6,111 nucleotides of DNA from Ch71 sp050945695 (GCA_050945695.1 JBMNTK010000218.1:1-6111), one strand, 5' to 3'. Counted from the stretch's first letter, positions 1-5,590 are shown. The notes: a model not told the origin generated them from the letters alone. Program-made: numbers and translations.

Positions 1-1
1 C

Positions 2-493
2 CACCCCGACGCCCAGTTGCTGGTGGTCGGGAAGGGTCTGGCAGGAGAGGAGAACCAGCTGCTGGCCGAGGCCCGGTCGGCCGGGCTGGAGTCTGCCCTC
101 AGGTACGCCGGGTGGGTCCAGCCGGACGACCTGCCCGCCCATCTGACCGCCGGCCAGGTAGCGATCGTCCCCTTCGAGGACACCCTAGTCGCGCGCACCA
201 AGAGCTCCGTGAAGCTGCTGGAGCTGATGTCGCTGGGGATGCCTGTCGTCGCCTCGGCGGTGGGCGAGAACGTGCGCTTCCTGGGCTATGGGAGCGCCGG
301 AGTGCTGGTTCCCCCGCCCCTGGACGCCGAGGAATGGGCCGGGGCGGTTGGGGCGCTGCTGCGGGACCCCGCCCGGCGGGAGCAACTGGGTCAGGCGGCC
401 ATCCGACGGCTTAGGGAGGAATACCTTTGGAGCAAGCTGGCAGACCGGATCGAGGCCGCCTATCGAAGGGCGCACGAGGCGAGGCTGGCGTGA
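2..493 (+). CDS. GT4-type glycosyltransferase, C-terminal part (5' end outside window)
   Basis: The frame is open through the left edge, so only the last 163 residues are visible and the true start lies upstream. The visible part looks like the nucleotide-sugar-binding half of a GT-B, GT4-like glycosyltransferase. It has a beta-strand ending in LLVVGKG, then YAGWV, then ADL-like loops (DDLPAHLTAG, VAIVPFED), and the diagnostic donor-binding stretch TKSSVKLLELMSLGMPVVAS at about 190-255 nt. In the family the Lys and Glu of KLLE contact the sugar nucleotide, and GMPVVAS is the usual following strand. A charged C-terminal helix ends the protein. The family moves a sugar from an activated donor onto a lipid, glycan or small molecule. 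The substrate cannot be told from this half. Its TGA overlaps the GTG of the VanZ-like gene, so the two are probably co-translated. Confidence 0.88.
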   Translation, partial: HPDAQLLVVGKGLAGEENQLLAEARSAGLESALRYAGWVQPDDLPAHLTAGQVAIVPFEDTLVARTKSSVKLLELMSLGMPVVASAVGENVRFLGYGSAGVLVPPPLDAEEWAGAVGALLRDPARREQLGQAAIRRLREEYLWSKLADRIEAAYRRAHEARLA

Positions 494-903
494 AGACCTG
501 GCGCTCCCTCGCCCTGATTGGCCCGGCCGTAGGATGGATGGCCCTCATTTATGTCGTGTCGGCGCAACCTACCCTGCCCACCGTTGGTGAGGCTTGGCTC
601 GACCGCCTGGTCAAGGCGTTGTCGCATTCCGCGGAGTACGCCATCCTGGCCATCCTGGTAGCCCGGCCTGCCCTAGCGACGAGGTCGCGGCTGTCTCGCA
701 ACCAAGTGGTTCCGCTCCTGGGGCTGTGCTTCCTCTACGCCTGCAGTGACGAGGTTCACCAGTACTTCGTGCCCGGCCGGGTAGCCGACGTGCTCGATGT
801 CGCTGCCGACACCCTTGGCGCCTCCCTGGCTCTGCTGGCCCTCACCTCGGACCGGGTGGCCGGGATCCTGCGCCGGCTCGACCCCGCCCTCGGTCCCCGA
901 TAG
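490..903 (+). CDS. VanZ-like family membrane protein
   Basis: This is a 137-residue protein starting at GTG 490, which overlaps the stop of the glycosyltransferase (GTGA). An upstream ATG at 427 in the same frame would lie inside the glycosyltransferase and adds a polar, non-hydrophobic lead, so I reject it. Several hydrophobic segments are visible: about 7-24, 46-60, 73-86 and 105-119. VanZ-family hallmarks are present: Ser-His in KALSHSAEY (H46), then SDEVHQYFVPGR (D87, E88, H90, Q91, R97), then DVLDVAADTLGA (D103, D107, G110). The family is named for the teicoplanin-resistance accessory protein VanZ, but most members are of unknown function and this one should not be read as a resistance gene. 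Being coupled to a glycosyltransferase suggests a role in envelope or polysaccharide metabolism, which is inference. Confidence 0.85.
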   Translation: MKTWRSLALIGPAVGWMALIYVVSAQPTLPTVGEAWLDRLVKALSHSAEYAILAILVARPALATRSRLSRNQVVPLLGLCFLYACSDEVHQYFVPGRVADVLDVAADTLGASLALLALTSDRVAGILRRLDPALGPR

Positions 904-948
904 GACGGCTGCCGCCGCGCTCGCCCGCGCCCCCTGCGAACACAGCGC

Positions 949-977
949 TTGCGACCGGCCTCTCGTCCCTCTACAAT
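949..977 (+). promoter_or_regulatory. Sigma70-type promoter for the nif3-like/lipoprotein unit
   Basis: The -35 box TTGCGA (949-954) and -10 box TACAAT (972-977) are separated by exactly 17 nt. They match the consensus hexamers at 4/6 and 5/6. Transcription would start near 984, giving a leader of about 24 nt before the ATG at 1008. The position between the VanZ-like stop (903) and the next gene suggests that a new transcription unit begins here. Confidence 0.6.
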
Positions 978-1007
978 AACCGTACTTCCCGGAGGGTATC
1001 GTCGCAT

Positions 1008-1757
1008 ATGGACCTTGACCGGCTAGTCTCGTACCTGGACGAGTACCTTGGAGTTGCCGACTACGAGGATCGCTCGAACAACGGCCTTCAGGTGGAAGGG
1101 CGTCGGGAGGTACGGAGGGTCGGCTATGCGGTAGATGCCTGCCAGGAAGCCTTCGCCGAAGCCGCCGCGAAAGGCGTGGACCTGCTCGTGGTCCACCACG
1201 GGCTCTACTGGGGTTCCCCCCTGATGGTGACCGGGGTGCACCGGAACCGTCTGCTCACGTTGCTGCAGGCCGGCGTGTCCCTTTACGCCGCCCACCTCCC
1301 TCTCGACGCGCACCCTGAGGTGGGCAACAACGCCGAGATGACTCGCCTCCTGGGACTGGCGCCTGAGACAGGCTTCGGCTACTCCGGCAAGCGCCCCATC
1401 GGGCAGATCGCGCAAGCGCCTGCTGGGACCACCCTGGAAAGCCTGCGGCAGCGCCTGGGTGAAGTCCTGGGCTCGGAGGCGATCAGCTGGCCCTTCCGAG
1501 AGGACGTGCACCGAGTCGCCGTGGTCACCGGCAAGGCCACCAGTCTGGTGTACGAGGCCCTCGCCAGCGGCGCCGATACCTTGGTGTGCGGTGAGCTGGA
1601 GCACTCGGTCTACCACACGGCCAAGGAGGCGGGCCTGGGGGTGGTCCTCGGTGGCCACTATCGCGCTGAGACCCTGGGCCTGCGGGCGCTCGCCCGGCAC
1701 CTCGAGTCCACCCATGGGCTTGAGTCACACTGGATCGAGGTCCCTACCGGCCTATGA
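1008..1757 (+). CDS. Nif3-like dinuclear metal center protein (YbgI/NIF3 family)
   Basis: This is a 249-residue protein, the usual length of the short bacterial form without the inserted PII-like domain. The ATG at 1008 follows a GGAGG (991-995) at 12 nt spacing. The N-terminus has the family signature YEDRSNNGLQVEG (19-31). The metal-site residues are all present: H63-H64 in VVHHGLYW, D100 in HLPLDAHPEVGNN, and H217/E221 in GGHYRAETLG. These match the two-metal site of E. coli YbgI in order and nearly in position. Family members form toroidal hexamers. A role as GTP cyclohydrolase-like or general metal-dependent hydrolase has been proposed, but the physiological function is unsettled. The TGA overlaps the start of the downstream lipoprotein gene (ATGA at 1754-1757), so the two are probably co-expressed. 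Confidence 0.93.
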   Translation: MDLDRLVSYLDEYLGVADYEDRSNNGLQVEGRREVRRVGYAVDACQEAFAEAAAKGVDLLVVHHGLYWGSPLMVTGVHRNRLLTLLQAGVSLYAAHLPLDAHPEVGNNAEMTRLLGLAPETGFGYSGKRPIGQIAQAPAGTTLESLRQRLGEVLGSEAISWPFREDVHRVAVVTGKATSLVYEALASGADTLVCGELEHSVYHTAKEAGLGVVLGGHYRAETLGLRALARHLESTHGLESHWIEVPTGL

Positions 1758-2773
1758 GACGCCTCAACCATGCCCTTGCCGCGGCACTCGCGGCCCTGGC
1801 TCTTATCGCCCTGTCCGCCTGCGGGTCCGAGTCGCCAGCACCCGAGGGCACGCCCGACCCTCAGCGTACAGTGTCCGCCCCCGGTACCCCGACGGCGTTC
1901 CCGACCTGGACTGCCGAGCCCGTCACCCCGACGGCGACGGCCACCCCTACTAACACGCCCACTCCCATCATCTACGCCATCCAGCAGGGAGACACCCTGC
2001 TGGACGTGGCCGCTCGCTTCCAGGTGTCCGCCTCCGACATACAAGAGGTCAATGGCATCACCGACCCCCGCCTGCTGCAGATCGGCCAGGAGATCATCAT
2101 CCCTGCGGCCGGGATCGCGGCTGAGGTAGGCACACCTACGCCCACCCCCATGCCCGTGCACGTGTCCTCCCAGGCCAACGTGCGCACTACCGCCGGCGAC
2201 GCGGTGGTCCTGGGCCAGGTGGTCAACGAGAGCCCGTCCGGTGTGGAGGAGGTGACCATCCAGATCGAGCTGCTGGATGACAAGGGGGCTGTGGTGCACA
2301 CCGTCACCACCATCGCCATGGCGGACGTCATCCCCCGCGAGGGGCAGGCGCCCTTCGCCATGGTGATCACCGGGGCCCCGCCCTACGAGGACGTAGCAGC
2401 CCGAGTCATCCGCGCCCTGCCAGAGGTGCCGGCGCGGCTGGTACACCAGGACCTGGTGGTGGCCGAGGCTACCGGGCGGGCCGCGTTCGACCGTACGTTC
2501 GTCATCTCGGGCAAAGTCCGCAACATGGGGGCCGAGCCGGCGCTCGACGTCTACGTGGTGGTGACGCTGTATGGTCGCGAGGGGGCAGTGATCGGCGCCG
2601 CCCGACAGGCCTTGGGCGCGCTAGATCCCGGCAGCCGCACCGTCTTCCAGGTGAACCTGGTGCCTATCGGGTGGCCGGTGGAGAACTACGAGGTGACCGT
2701 GGAGGGAAGGCGCCCAACCCCCACGCCCATCGGGGCTCCTCCCGCCGAGGCCACCGAGGAGCCCTCAGAGTAG
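1754..2773 (+). CDS. LysM-domain lipoprotein with Thr-Pro linker and two beta-rich (FxLYD-like) repeats
   Basis: This is a 339-residue protein. The start is the ATG that overlaps the Nif3-like stop. Residues 1-23 form a lipoprotein signal peptide: MRRLNH, a hydrophobic stretch, and lipobox LSAC with C23 as the lipidated residue. Residues 30-71 are a Thr/Pro-rich spacer. A LysM domain follows at about 73-117 (IIYAIQQGDTLLDVAARF, then NGITDP, then LQIGQEIIIP), which in other proteins binds N-acetylglucosamine-containing glycans such as peptidoglycan. Two beta-sandwich-like units follow at about 140-205 and 240-302, each with a GxVxNxG/S core (LGQVVNES, ISGKVRNMGAEPALDV) followed by an acidic or charged strand pair, resembling FxLYD-type domains. 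A short second Pro/Thr-rich tail ends the protein. It is expected at the outer face of the membrane, possibly bound to cell wall. The exact role is unknown. The repeat assignment is weaker than the LysM call. Confidence 0.87.
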   Translation: MRRLNHALAAALAALALIALSACGSESPAPEGTPDPQRTVSAPGTPTAFPTWTAEPVTPTATATPTNTPTPIIYAIQQGDTLLDVAARFQVSASDIQEVNGITDPRLLQIGQEIIIPAAGIAAEVGTPTPTPMPVHVSSQANVRTTAGDAVVLGQVVNESPSGVEEVTIQIELLDDKGAVVHTVTTIAMADVIPREGQAPFAMVITGAPPYEDVAARVIRALPEVPARLVHQDLVVAEATGRAAFDRTFVISGKVRNMGAEPALDVYVVVTLYGREGAVIGAARQALGALDPGSRTVFQVNLVPIGWPVENYEVTVEGRRPTPTPIGAPPAEATEEPSE

Positions 2774-2792
2774 GTCAGCCCGGCTCGGCGCC

Positions 2793-3170
2793 TCAGAAAG
2801 AGCTCGAGAGGCTGGCGAGGATCAATACCAACACGGCCAGCGATACCGCCCCGTATCTCCAGTCTCGGCGGGAGATGAAGGAGAAGGCGGCCATGGCCAC
2901 GCACAGCACGGGCGTGGCGAGCAGGACCAGCAACCCCAGGTTCAGCAACCCCTGCACACTCAGCAGATGAGTGACGTCCATGAGCTCGCCCACGGGCATG
3001 GCTATGTTGGCGCCCGGGCCCGCCTGCCCCGTTATGGCCGTGAGGACAAGGCCCACCCCGGTTAGGCCCAGGGCCAGGCCGGCTCCCAACCGGAGTACGG
3101 CGCTCAACCGGCCATGAAGCAGGTCCCGAAAAGCACCCTCGGTGCTGTGGTCCGCATGGACTGCACTCAC
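2793..3170 (-). CDS. DUF1634 family membrane protein
   Basis: This is a 125-residue protein. The start is GTG at 3170, which overlaps the TGA of the TauE-like gene (GTGA). The frame stays open upstream to an ATG at 3533, but that stretch is an Arg/His-rich antisense-phase reading inside the permease gene and is not believable. Three hydrophobic segments are visible at about 23-46, 74-99 and 105-122, with a conserved-looking polar loop between the first two (GELMDVTHLLSVQGLLNLGL). This three-helix pattern and its position directly after a TauE/SafE permease are typical of DUF1634 proteins, which are thought to be accessory to that transporter. No biochemical function is known to me. It ends 19 nt from the convergent lipoprotein gene, with no evident terminator between. 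Confidence 0.85.
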   Translation of the reverse strand: MSAVHADHSTEGAFRDLLHGRLSAVLRLGAGLALGLTGVGLVLTAITGQAGPGANIAMPVGELMDVTHLLSVQGLLNLGLLVLLATPVLCVAMAAFSFISRRDWRYGAVSLAVLVLILASLSSSF

Positions 3171-3940
3171 AACGACACCCCCAGACCTCTGGCGATCATT
3201 AGAACAGCGGTGTAGAGCATCAGGGCAGCGAAGGCGGCTCGTAGGTACAGGGTACGCATGCGGGTAGCGAGCCGGGCTCCCAGCCAGGAGCCGGTGAATG
3301 CACCCAGCATGACGGCACCGCTCACCACGAGGTCCGTGTGCCCTTGCGAGTAGTAGACGATGGCTGCCGTAGCGCCAGTGATGCCCACCAGGAAGGTGCT
3401 GGTGGCAGTGGCTAGCCGCATGGGCACGTTCAGCGCCAGGCAGAACAGCGGCACGTTCACCACCCCGCCGCCGATGCCCAATAGCCCGGAGAGGGTGCCC
3501 CCCAGATAGGCCCCCGCTTGGCCGATCCCCCACCGGCTCACCGGGACATCCTCGACAGTCGCGGCGGCATCGTCACGACGCCCCCGCCCCTTCAGCATCC
3601 GCCAAGACGCCACGATCAGGATCAGCCCAAAGCCCACGGACAGGTAGCGTGGATCCAGCCGACCGCCGATCGCCGCCCCCGTGGCGGCGCCGAGGGTCGT
3701 GGCCAACAGCAGCCCCAGGGCCAGGCGAAGGTGCACCAGATCCTCTCGGAGGTAGTGGAGGCTAGCCACACTGGATGTGGCTACGACCCCGATCTGACCA
3801 GCTGCCACCGCGGTGTGCATAGGCAGGCCGAAGAGGATAGACAGCGTAGGCACGATGATGAACCCGCCCCCCACGCCAAGCATGGCCCCAAGCGCGCCGG
3901 CGGCTAGGCCGCTCAGCGCCAGAAGCGCCAACGATAACAC
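3167..3940 (-). CDS. TauE/SafE family permease (sulfite-exporter-like)
   Basis: This is a polytopic membrane protein of 257 residues with the internal duplication typical of TauE/SafE. The first repeat has GAMLGVGGGFIIVPTL (about 18-33) and the second SGLLGIGGGVVNVPL (151-165). About eight hydrophobic segments are seen, with a charged cytoplasmic-type loop at 117-136. Family members export sulfite, sulfoacetate or other small organosulfur anions, or are uncharacterised. The substrate cannot be read from the sequence. I chose GTG 3940 because the G-run at 3949-3954 lies 8 nt upstream of it. A TTG at 3946, adding two residues, is possible but sits only 2 nt from that run. The gene is translationally coupled to the DUF1634 gene (GTGA), and both are transcribed toward the lipoprotein. 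Confidence 0.9.
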   Translation of the reverse strand: MLSLALLALSGLAAGALGAMLGVGGGFIIVPTLSILFGLPMHTAVAAGQIGVVATSSVASLHYLREDLVHLRLALGLLLATTLGAATGAAIGGRLDPRYLSVGFGLILIVASWRMLKGRGRRDDAAATVEDVPVSRWGIGQAGAYLGGTLSGLLGIGGGVVNVPLFCLALNVPMRLATATSTFLVGITGATAAIVYYSQGHTDLVVSGAVMLGAFTGSWLGARLATRMRTLYLRAAFAALMLYTAVLMIARGLGVSL

Positions 3941-3978
3941 GGACAATGCCCCCCAGGGTCGTTCGAAATAGACACAGT

Positions 3979-4007
3979 CTGAGCCGGGGAATTGCGACTC
4001 GGCTCAG
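3979..4007. promoter_or_regulatory. Inverted repeat upstream of the tauE-like gene, candidate operator
   Basis: The arms CTGAGCCG (3979-3986) and CGGCTCAG (4000-4007) are perfect inverted repeats of 8 bp. They are separated by 13 nt, so the half-sites are 21 bp apart, about two helical turns. The element lies 39 nt upstream of the permease start, where a regulator of the permease pair would be expected. I could not find a convincing minus-strand promoter to anchor it, so the operator reading is inference. Confidence 0.35.
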
Positions 4008-4058
4008 CTCACTATAGTCCTCAACCCACCGGGTAGCAAGGCAGGGGCGCAGCGGGGA

Positions 4059-4100
4059 GTGACACGTGAAGCGTGACCCGTGACGCGTGAGGCGTGACGC
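4059..4100. repeat. Heptanucleotide tandem repeat, six units of GTGANNC
   Basis: GTGA occurs at 4059, 4066, 4073, 4080, 4087 and 4094, an exact 7-nt period over 42 nt. The three bases after each GTGA are CAC, AGC, CCC, CGC, GGC and CGC, so the unit consensus is GTGACGC with every unit ending in C. The array resembles the short heptanucleotide repeats known between genes in some cyanobacteria and other bacteria. It lies in no plausible gene. Confidence 0.8.
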
Positions 4101-4134
4101 CATGGCCCTACCCCTACTGAGGAGAGCGCCTGTA

Positions 4135-4158
4135 GGGGCGGACGGCCCCGTCCGCCCC
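4135..4158. repeat. GC-rich palindrome/hairpin
   Basis: The arms GGGGCGGACGG (4135-4145) and CCGTCCGCCCC (4148-4158) are perfect 11-bp inverted repeats around CC. In practice the loop would open further. There is no T-tract after it, so it is not a standard terminator. It looks like a dispersed intergenic palindrome. Confidence 0.7.
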
Positions 4159-4218
4159 CTGGGGCAGGACGACCCGGCCAAAGCCTGAGCAGCCCCAAGC
4201 TCGAACCGAGGGTTTGTC

Positions 4219-4279
4219 CACCCCTCTCCCACGTGTGGGAGAGGGGAGCGCCATTTGGCTCTGCCAAATGGCGGGGGTG
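4219..4279. repeat. Double-palindrome intergenic repeat element
   Basis: Two perfect inverted repeats sit side by side: a 12-bp stem with arms CCCCTCTCCCAC (4221-4232) and GTGGGAGAGGGG (4235-4246), and an 11-bp stem with arms CGCCATTTGGC (4249-4259) and GCCAAATGGCG (4263-4273) around TCT. Outer bases CACCCC (4219-4224) and GGGGTG (4274-4279) can also pair and enclose both. The design looks like a dispersed palindromic element of the REP or small MITE kind. Copy number elsewhere cannot be seen here. Confidence 0.7.
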
Positions 4280-4329
4280 AGGGCTCCCTGGCGCCCGGAC
4301 CAACACCCGCCCCCAACCCGCTCCTCGCG

Positions 4330-4358
4330 TTGACACTAGGCGTAGGCGCTGCTATCCT
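4330..4358 (+). promoter_or_regulatory. Sigma70-type promoter of trxA, with extended -10
   Basis: A perfect -35 box TTGACA (4330-4335) is followed after 17 nt by -10 TATCCT (4353-4358), preceded by TGC, the extended -10 form. Transcription would begin near 4365, leaving a leader of about 46 nt before the ATG at 4411. It is the best -35 match in the window. Confidence 0.72.
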
Positions 4359-4367
4359 CACGCCTAC
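4337..4367. promoter_or_regulatory. Dyad overlapping the trxA promoter, candidate operator
   Basis: TAGGCG is directly repeated at 4337-4342 and 4343-4348. The second copy forms GTAGGCG (4342-4348), whose perfect inverse CGCCTAC lies at 4361-4367. The 12-nt spacer contains the -10 box almost centrally. A protein bound here would control access to the promoter. Chance is possible in GC-rich DNA, and no regulator is identified. Confidence 0.38.
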
Positions 4368-4410
4368 TCCATCTGTACTTGCTGAAGTCACAGTCAGTGG
4401 GAGAGACAGG

Positions 4411-4734
4411 ATGGCTAAGCCGGTTGATGTTACCGATGTCACGTTCGCGGAAGAGGTGGAGAAGTCCGATAAGCCCGTTCTCGTGGACTTCTGGGCCCCT
4501 TGGTGCGGCCCGTGCCTGATGCTTGCCCCCACCATCGAGCAGATCGCCCAGGAACAGGAGGGCCGTCTCAAGGTGGTGAAGCTGAACGTGGATGAGAACC
4601 CTCAAACGGGCACACGTTTCCAGGTCATGAGCATCCCTACCCTCGTCCTCTTCAAGAACGGCCAGCAGGTCGAGCGGATGGTGGGCGCCATGCCCAAGTC
4701 CGGCATCATGTCGCAGCTGGAAAAGCACCTCTAG
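4411..4734 (+). CDS. trxA: Thioredoxin
   Basis: This 107-residue protein has standard thioredoxin length and fold order. The redox motif WCGPC has C32 and C35, the same numbering as E. coli thioredoxin 1. D26 is the buried Asp (VLVDFWAPW), and SIPT holds cis-Pro P76 opposite the active site. KLNVDENP and a C-terminal amphipathic helix (KSGIMSQLEKHL) complete the fold. It reduces protein disulfides in the cytoplasm and is recharged by thioredoxin reductase, which is not in this window. The ATG at 4411 is chosen because it follows GGGAGAG (4399-4405) and the modelled promoter ends before it. A longer in-frame start at 4255 would translate the repeat element and the promoter. One small oddity is L36 after WCGPC, where Lys or Arg is common. 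Confidence 0.96.
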   Translation: MAKPVDVTDVTFAEEVEKSDKPVLVDFWAPWCGPCLMLAPTIEQIAQEQEGRLKVVKLNVDENPQTGTRFQVMSIPTLVLFKNGQQVERMVGAMPKSGIMSQLEKHL

Positions 4735-4746
4735 GCCAGAAGGCGG

Positions 4747-4789
4747 CAACAGAAACGGGGGCACCAGTCAGGTGCCCCCGTTTCTGTTG
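4747..4789. terminator. Bidirectional rho-independent terminator between trxA and the zinc-ribbon gene
   Basis: A perfect 19-bp stem runs from 4747-4765 to 4771-4789 around the loop AGTCA. The inner core is GGGGGCACC paired with GGTGCCCCC. On the + strand the core is followed by GTTTCTGTT, and by symmetry the minus strand reads the same tail. It starts 12 nt after the trxA stop and lies 16 nt past the stop of the convergent minus-strand gene, so it can end both transcripts. Confidence 0.85.
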
Positions 4790-4805
4790 AGCAGAGCTCC
4801 CGCGA

Positions 4806-5126
4806 TCAGGCGGTCTCGTCGAATAACGCCCGCACGTCTCCGCTGAAGTCCCCCATCAGGCAATGGAAGTCCAGAACATCGTCCTCGCTCAGGCAGGGCA
4901 GCGACTCCGGCTCCTGCAAAGCGTCTTGGACCACGACCATCACCATGGCCTGCGTGTCGCAGCCGGGGCAGACGGCCATGAGCATCCAGACGCTCTCGTT
5001 GCTCTCGACGATCGCCACGTCTTCTTGCCGGTACCGCGCACCACAGGCGCCGCACCGGATGTTCTGCATCACCTGGCGCAGGATGAAGCGCCGGGCACTT
5101 CCCTCCTCAGGTCTGGGCGAAGACAT
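4806..5126 (-). CDS. Small zinc-ribbon protein, uncharacterised
   Basis: This is a 106-residue acidic protein of no family I can name. Two Cys pairs, C25-x2-C28 (RCGACGARY) and C53-x2-C56 (VCPGCDTQ), are 24 residues apart and should form one zinc ribbon. Between them lies a beta-strand pattern (DVAIVESNESVWMLMAV). After it come hydrophobic MVMVVVQDA and an acidic C-terminal stretch, LSEDDVLDFHCLMGDFSGDVRALF, probably helical. The ATG at 5126 has an AGGAGGG (5136-5142, minus strand) at 9 nt spacing, inside the end of rplI. That strong site argues against the internal ATG at residue 20. It starts 5 nt after the rplI stop and so is probably co-transcribed with it. A nucleic-acid or ribosome-linked role is only a guess from this context. 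Confidence 0.82.
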   Translation of the reverse strand: MSSPRPEEGSARRFILRQVMQNIRCGACGARYRQEDVAIVESNESVWMLMAVCPGCDTQAMVMVVVQDALQEPESLPCLSEDDVLDFHCLMGDFSGDVRALFDETA

Positions 5127-5131
5127 CGGCC

Positions 5132-5590
5132 CTAGCCCTCCTGGTTCTCTCGCTCCACTACTACCTTCACATGAGCCACGGTGGACTGAGCCAGCCGGAT
5201 CTCCACCTCCCTCTCCCCCAGCTCCCGGATGGGTTCGGGCAGGTTGATGCGCCGCCGGTCCACCTCGATGTTGTGCTGCTCCTGCAGCTTCTCGGCGATG
5301 TCGGCCGCGGTGACGGAGCCGTAGAGCTTGTCCTTCTCTCCAGCCCGAGCCGAGATCGTGACCGTCACTCCCTCCAAACGGCGGGCCAGTTCCTGAGCCT
5401 CGCGCTTCTCTCGCTCCAGCTGGCGCTGCCGCGCCTCGCGGATCGCCTCGGCCTGGCGGCGGGCACCCTCATCTAGAGGGATCGCCAGTTTACGAGGAAA
5501 CAGGTAATTGCGGGCGTAACCATCAGCAACACGCACTTCGTCGCCCGCATTGCCTAGCTTGGGGACATCCTTAAGAAGGAGAACTTCCAT
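5132..5590 (-). CDS. rplI: 50S ribosomal protein bL9
   Basis: This 152-residue protein is close to the usual 148-150. The N-terminal rRNA-binding domain starts MEVLLLKDVPKLGNAGDEV and carries the L9 signature VADGYARNYLFP (21-32). A long charged helix (about 41-74, rich in Arg, Glu and Gln) connects to the C-terminal domain (76-150: VTVTISARAGEKDKLYGSVTAADIAEKL and so on). bL9 binds 23S rRNA near the base of the L1 stalk and helps keep reading frame. The frame extends upstream to 5659, but MEVLLLKDV is the conserved family start and the extension would run through the candidate promoter, so I use 5590. Its ribosome site (GAGG, 12-15 nt upstream) is modest. It leads a minus-strand pair with the zinc-ribbon gene. 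Confidence 0.96.
   Translation of the reverse strand: MEVLLLKDVPKLGNAGDEVRVADGYARNYLFPRKLAIPLDEGARRQAEAIREARQRQLEREKREAQELARRLEGVTVTISARAGEKDKLYGSVTAADIAEKLQEQHNIEVDRRRINLPEPIRELGEREVEIRLAQSTVAHVKVVVERENQEG

Larger units (their letters stand above)
3941..4410. other. Repeat-rich intergenic region between tauE-like gene and trxA
   Basis: This 470-nt gap between divergent genes has no credible protein gene. Open frames crossing it on both strands are low-complexity readings of the repeats. From left to right it holds an inverted repeat near the permease start (3979-4007), six heptanucleotide repeats (4059-4100), a GC-rich hairpin (4135-4158), two adjacent palindromes (4221-4246, 4249-4273) and the trxA promoter (4330-4358). 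These are listed separately. Confidence 0.75.

Noticed and set aside
490..903. VanZ-like gene as a glycopeptide-resistance gene
   Set aside because: VanZ-like proteins are widespread, and no van ligase, regulator or dehydrogenase is nearby.
1023..1715. Long minus-strand open frame opposite the Nif3-like gene
   Set aside because: It is a GC-codon shadow of a gene with a full set of family motifs, and its translation resembles nothing known.
2744..2789. Possible terminator between the lipoprotein and DUF1634 genes
   Set aside because: The matching arms are only 5-6 bp with a long loop and no T-tract.
3171..3533. Upstream extension of the DUF1634 frame
   Set aside because: It is an Arg/His/Gly-rich reading out of phase with the permease gene, with no hydrophobic pattern. 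The GTG at 3170 overlaps the permease stop as expected for a coupled pair.
3992..4018. Plus-strand promoter-like pair TTGCGA and TATAGT
   Set aside because: The spacer is 15 nt, too short. It would transcribe about 390 nt of repeats, while trxA has its own better promoter.
4059..4279. CRISPR array
   Set aside because: The repeats are 7-nt tandem units and single palindromes. There are no regular spacers and no cas genes.
4255..4410. In-frame N-terminal extension of thioredoxin
   Set aside because: It would translate the palindrome element and the promoter. Thioredoxin is complete from 4411, with a good ribosome site.
4004..4571. Minus-strand open frames across the repeats and into trxA
   Set aside because: Their apparent repeats (HASRVT-like) are only translations of the heptad array. 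No ribosome site or domain is visible.
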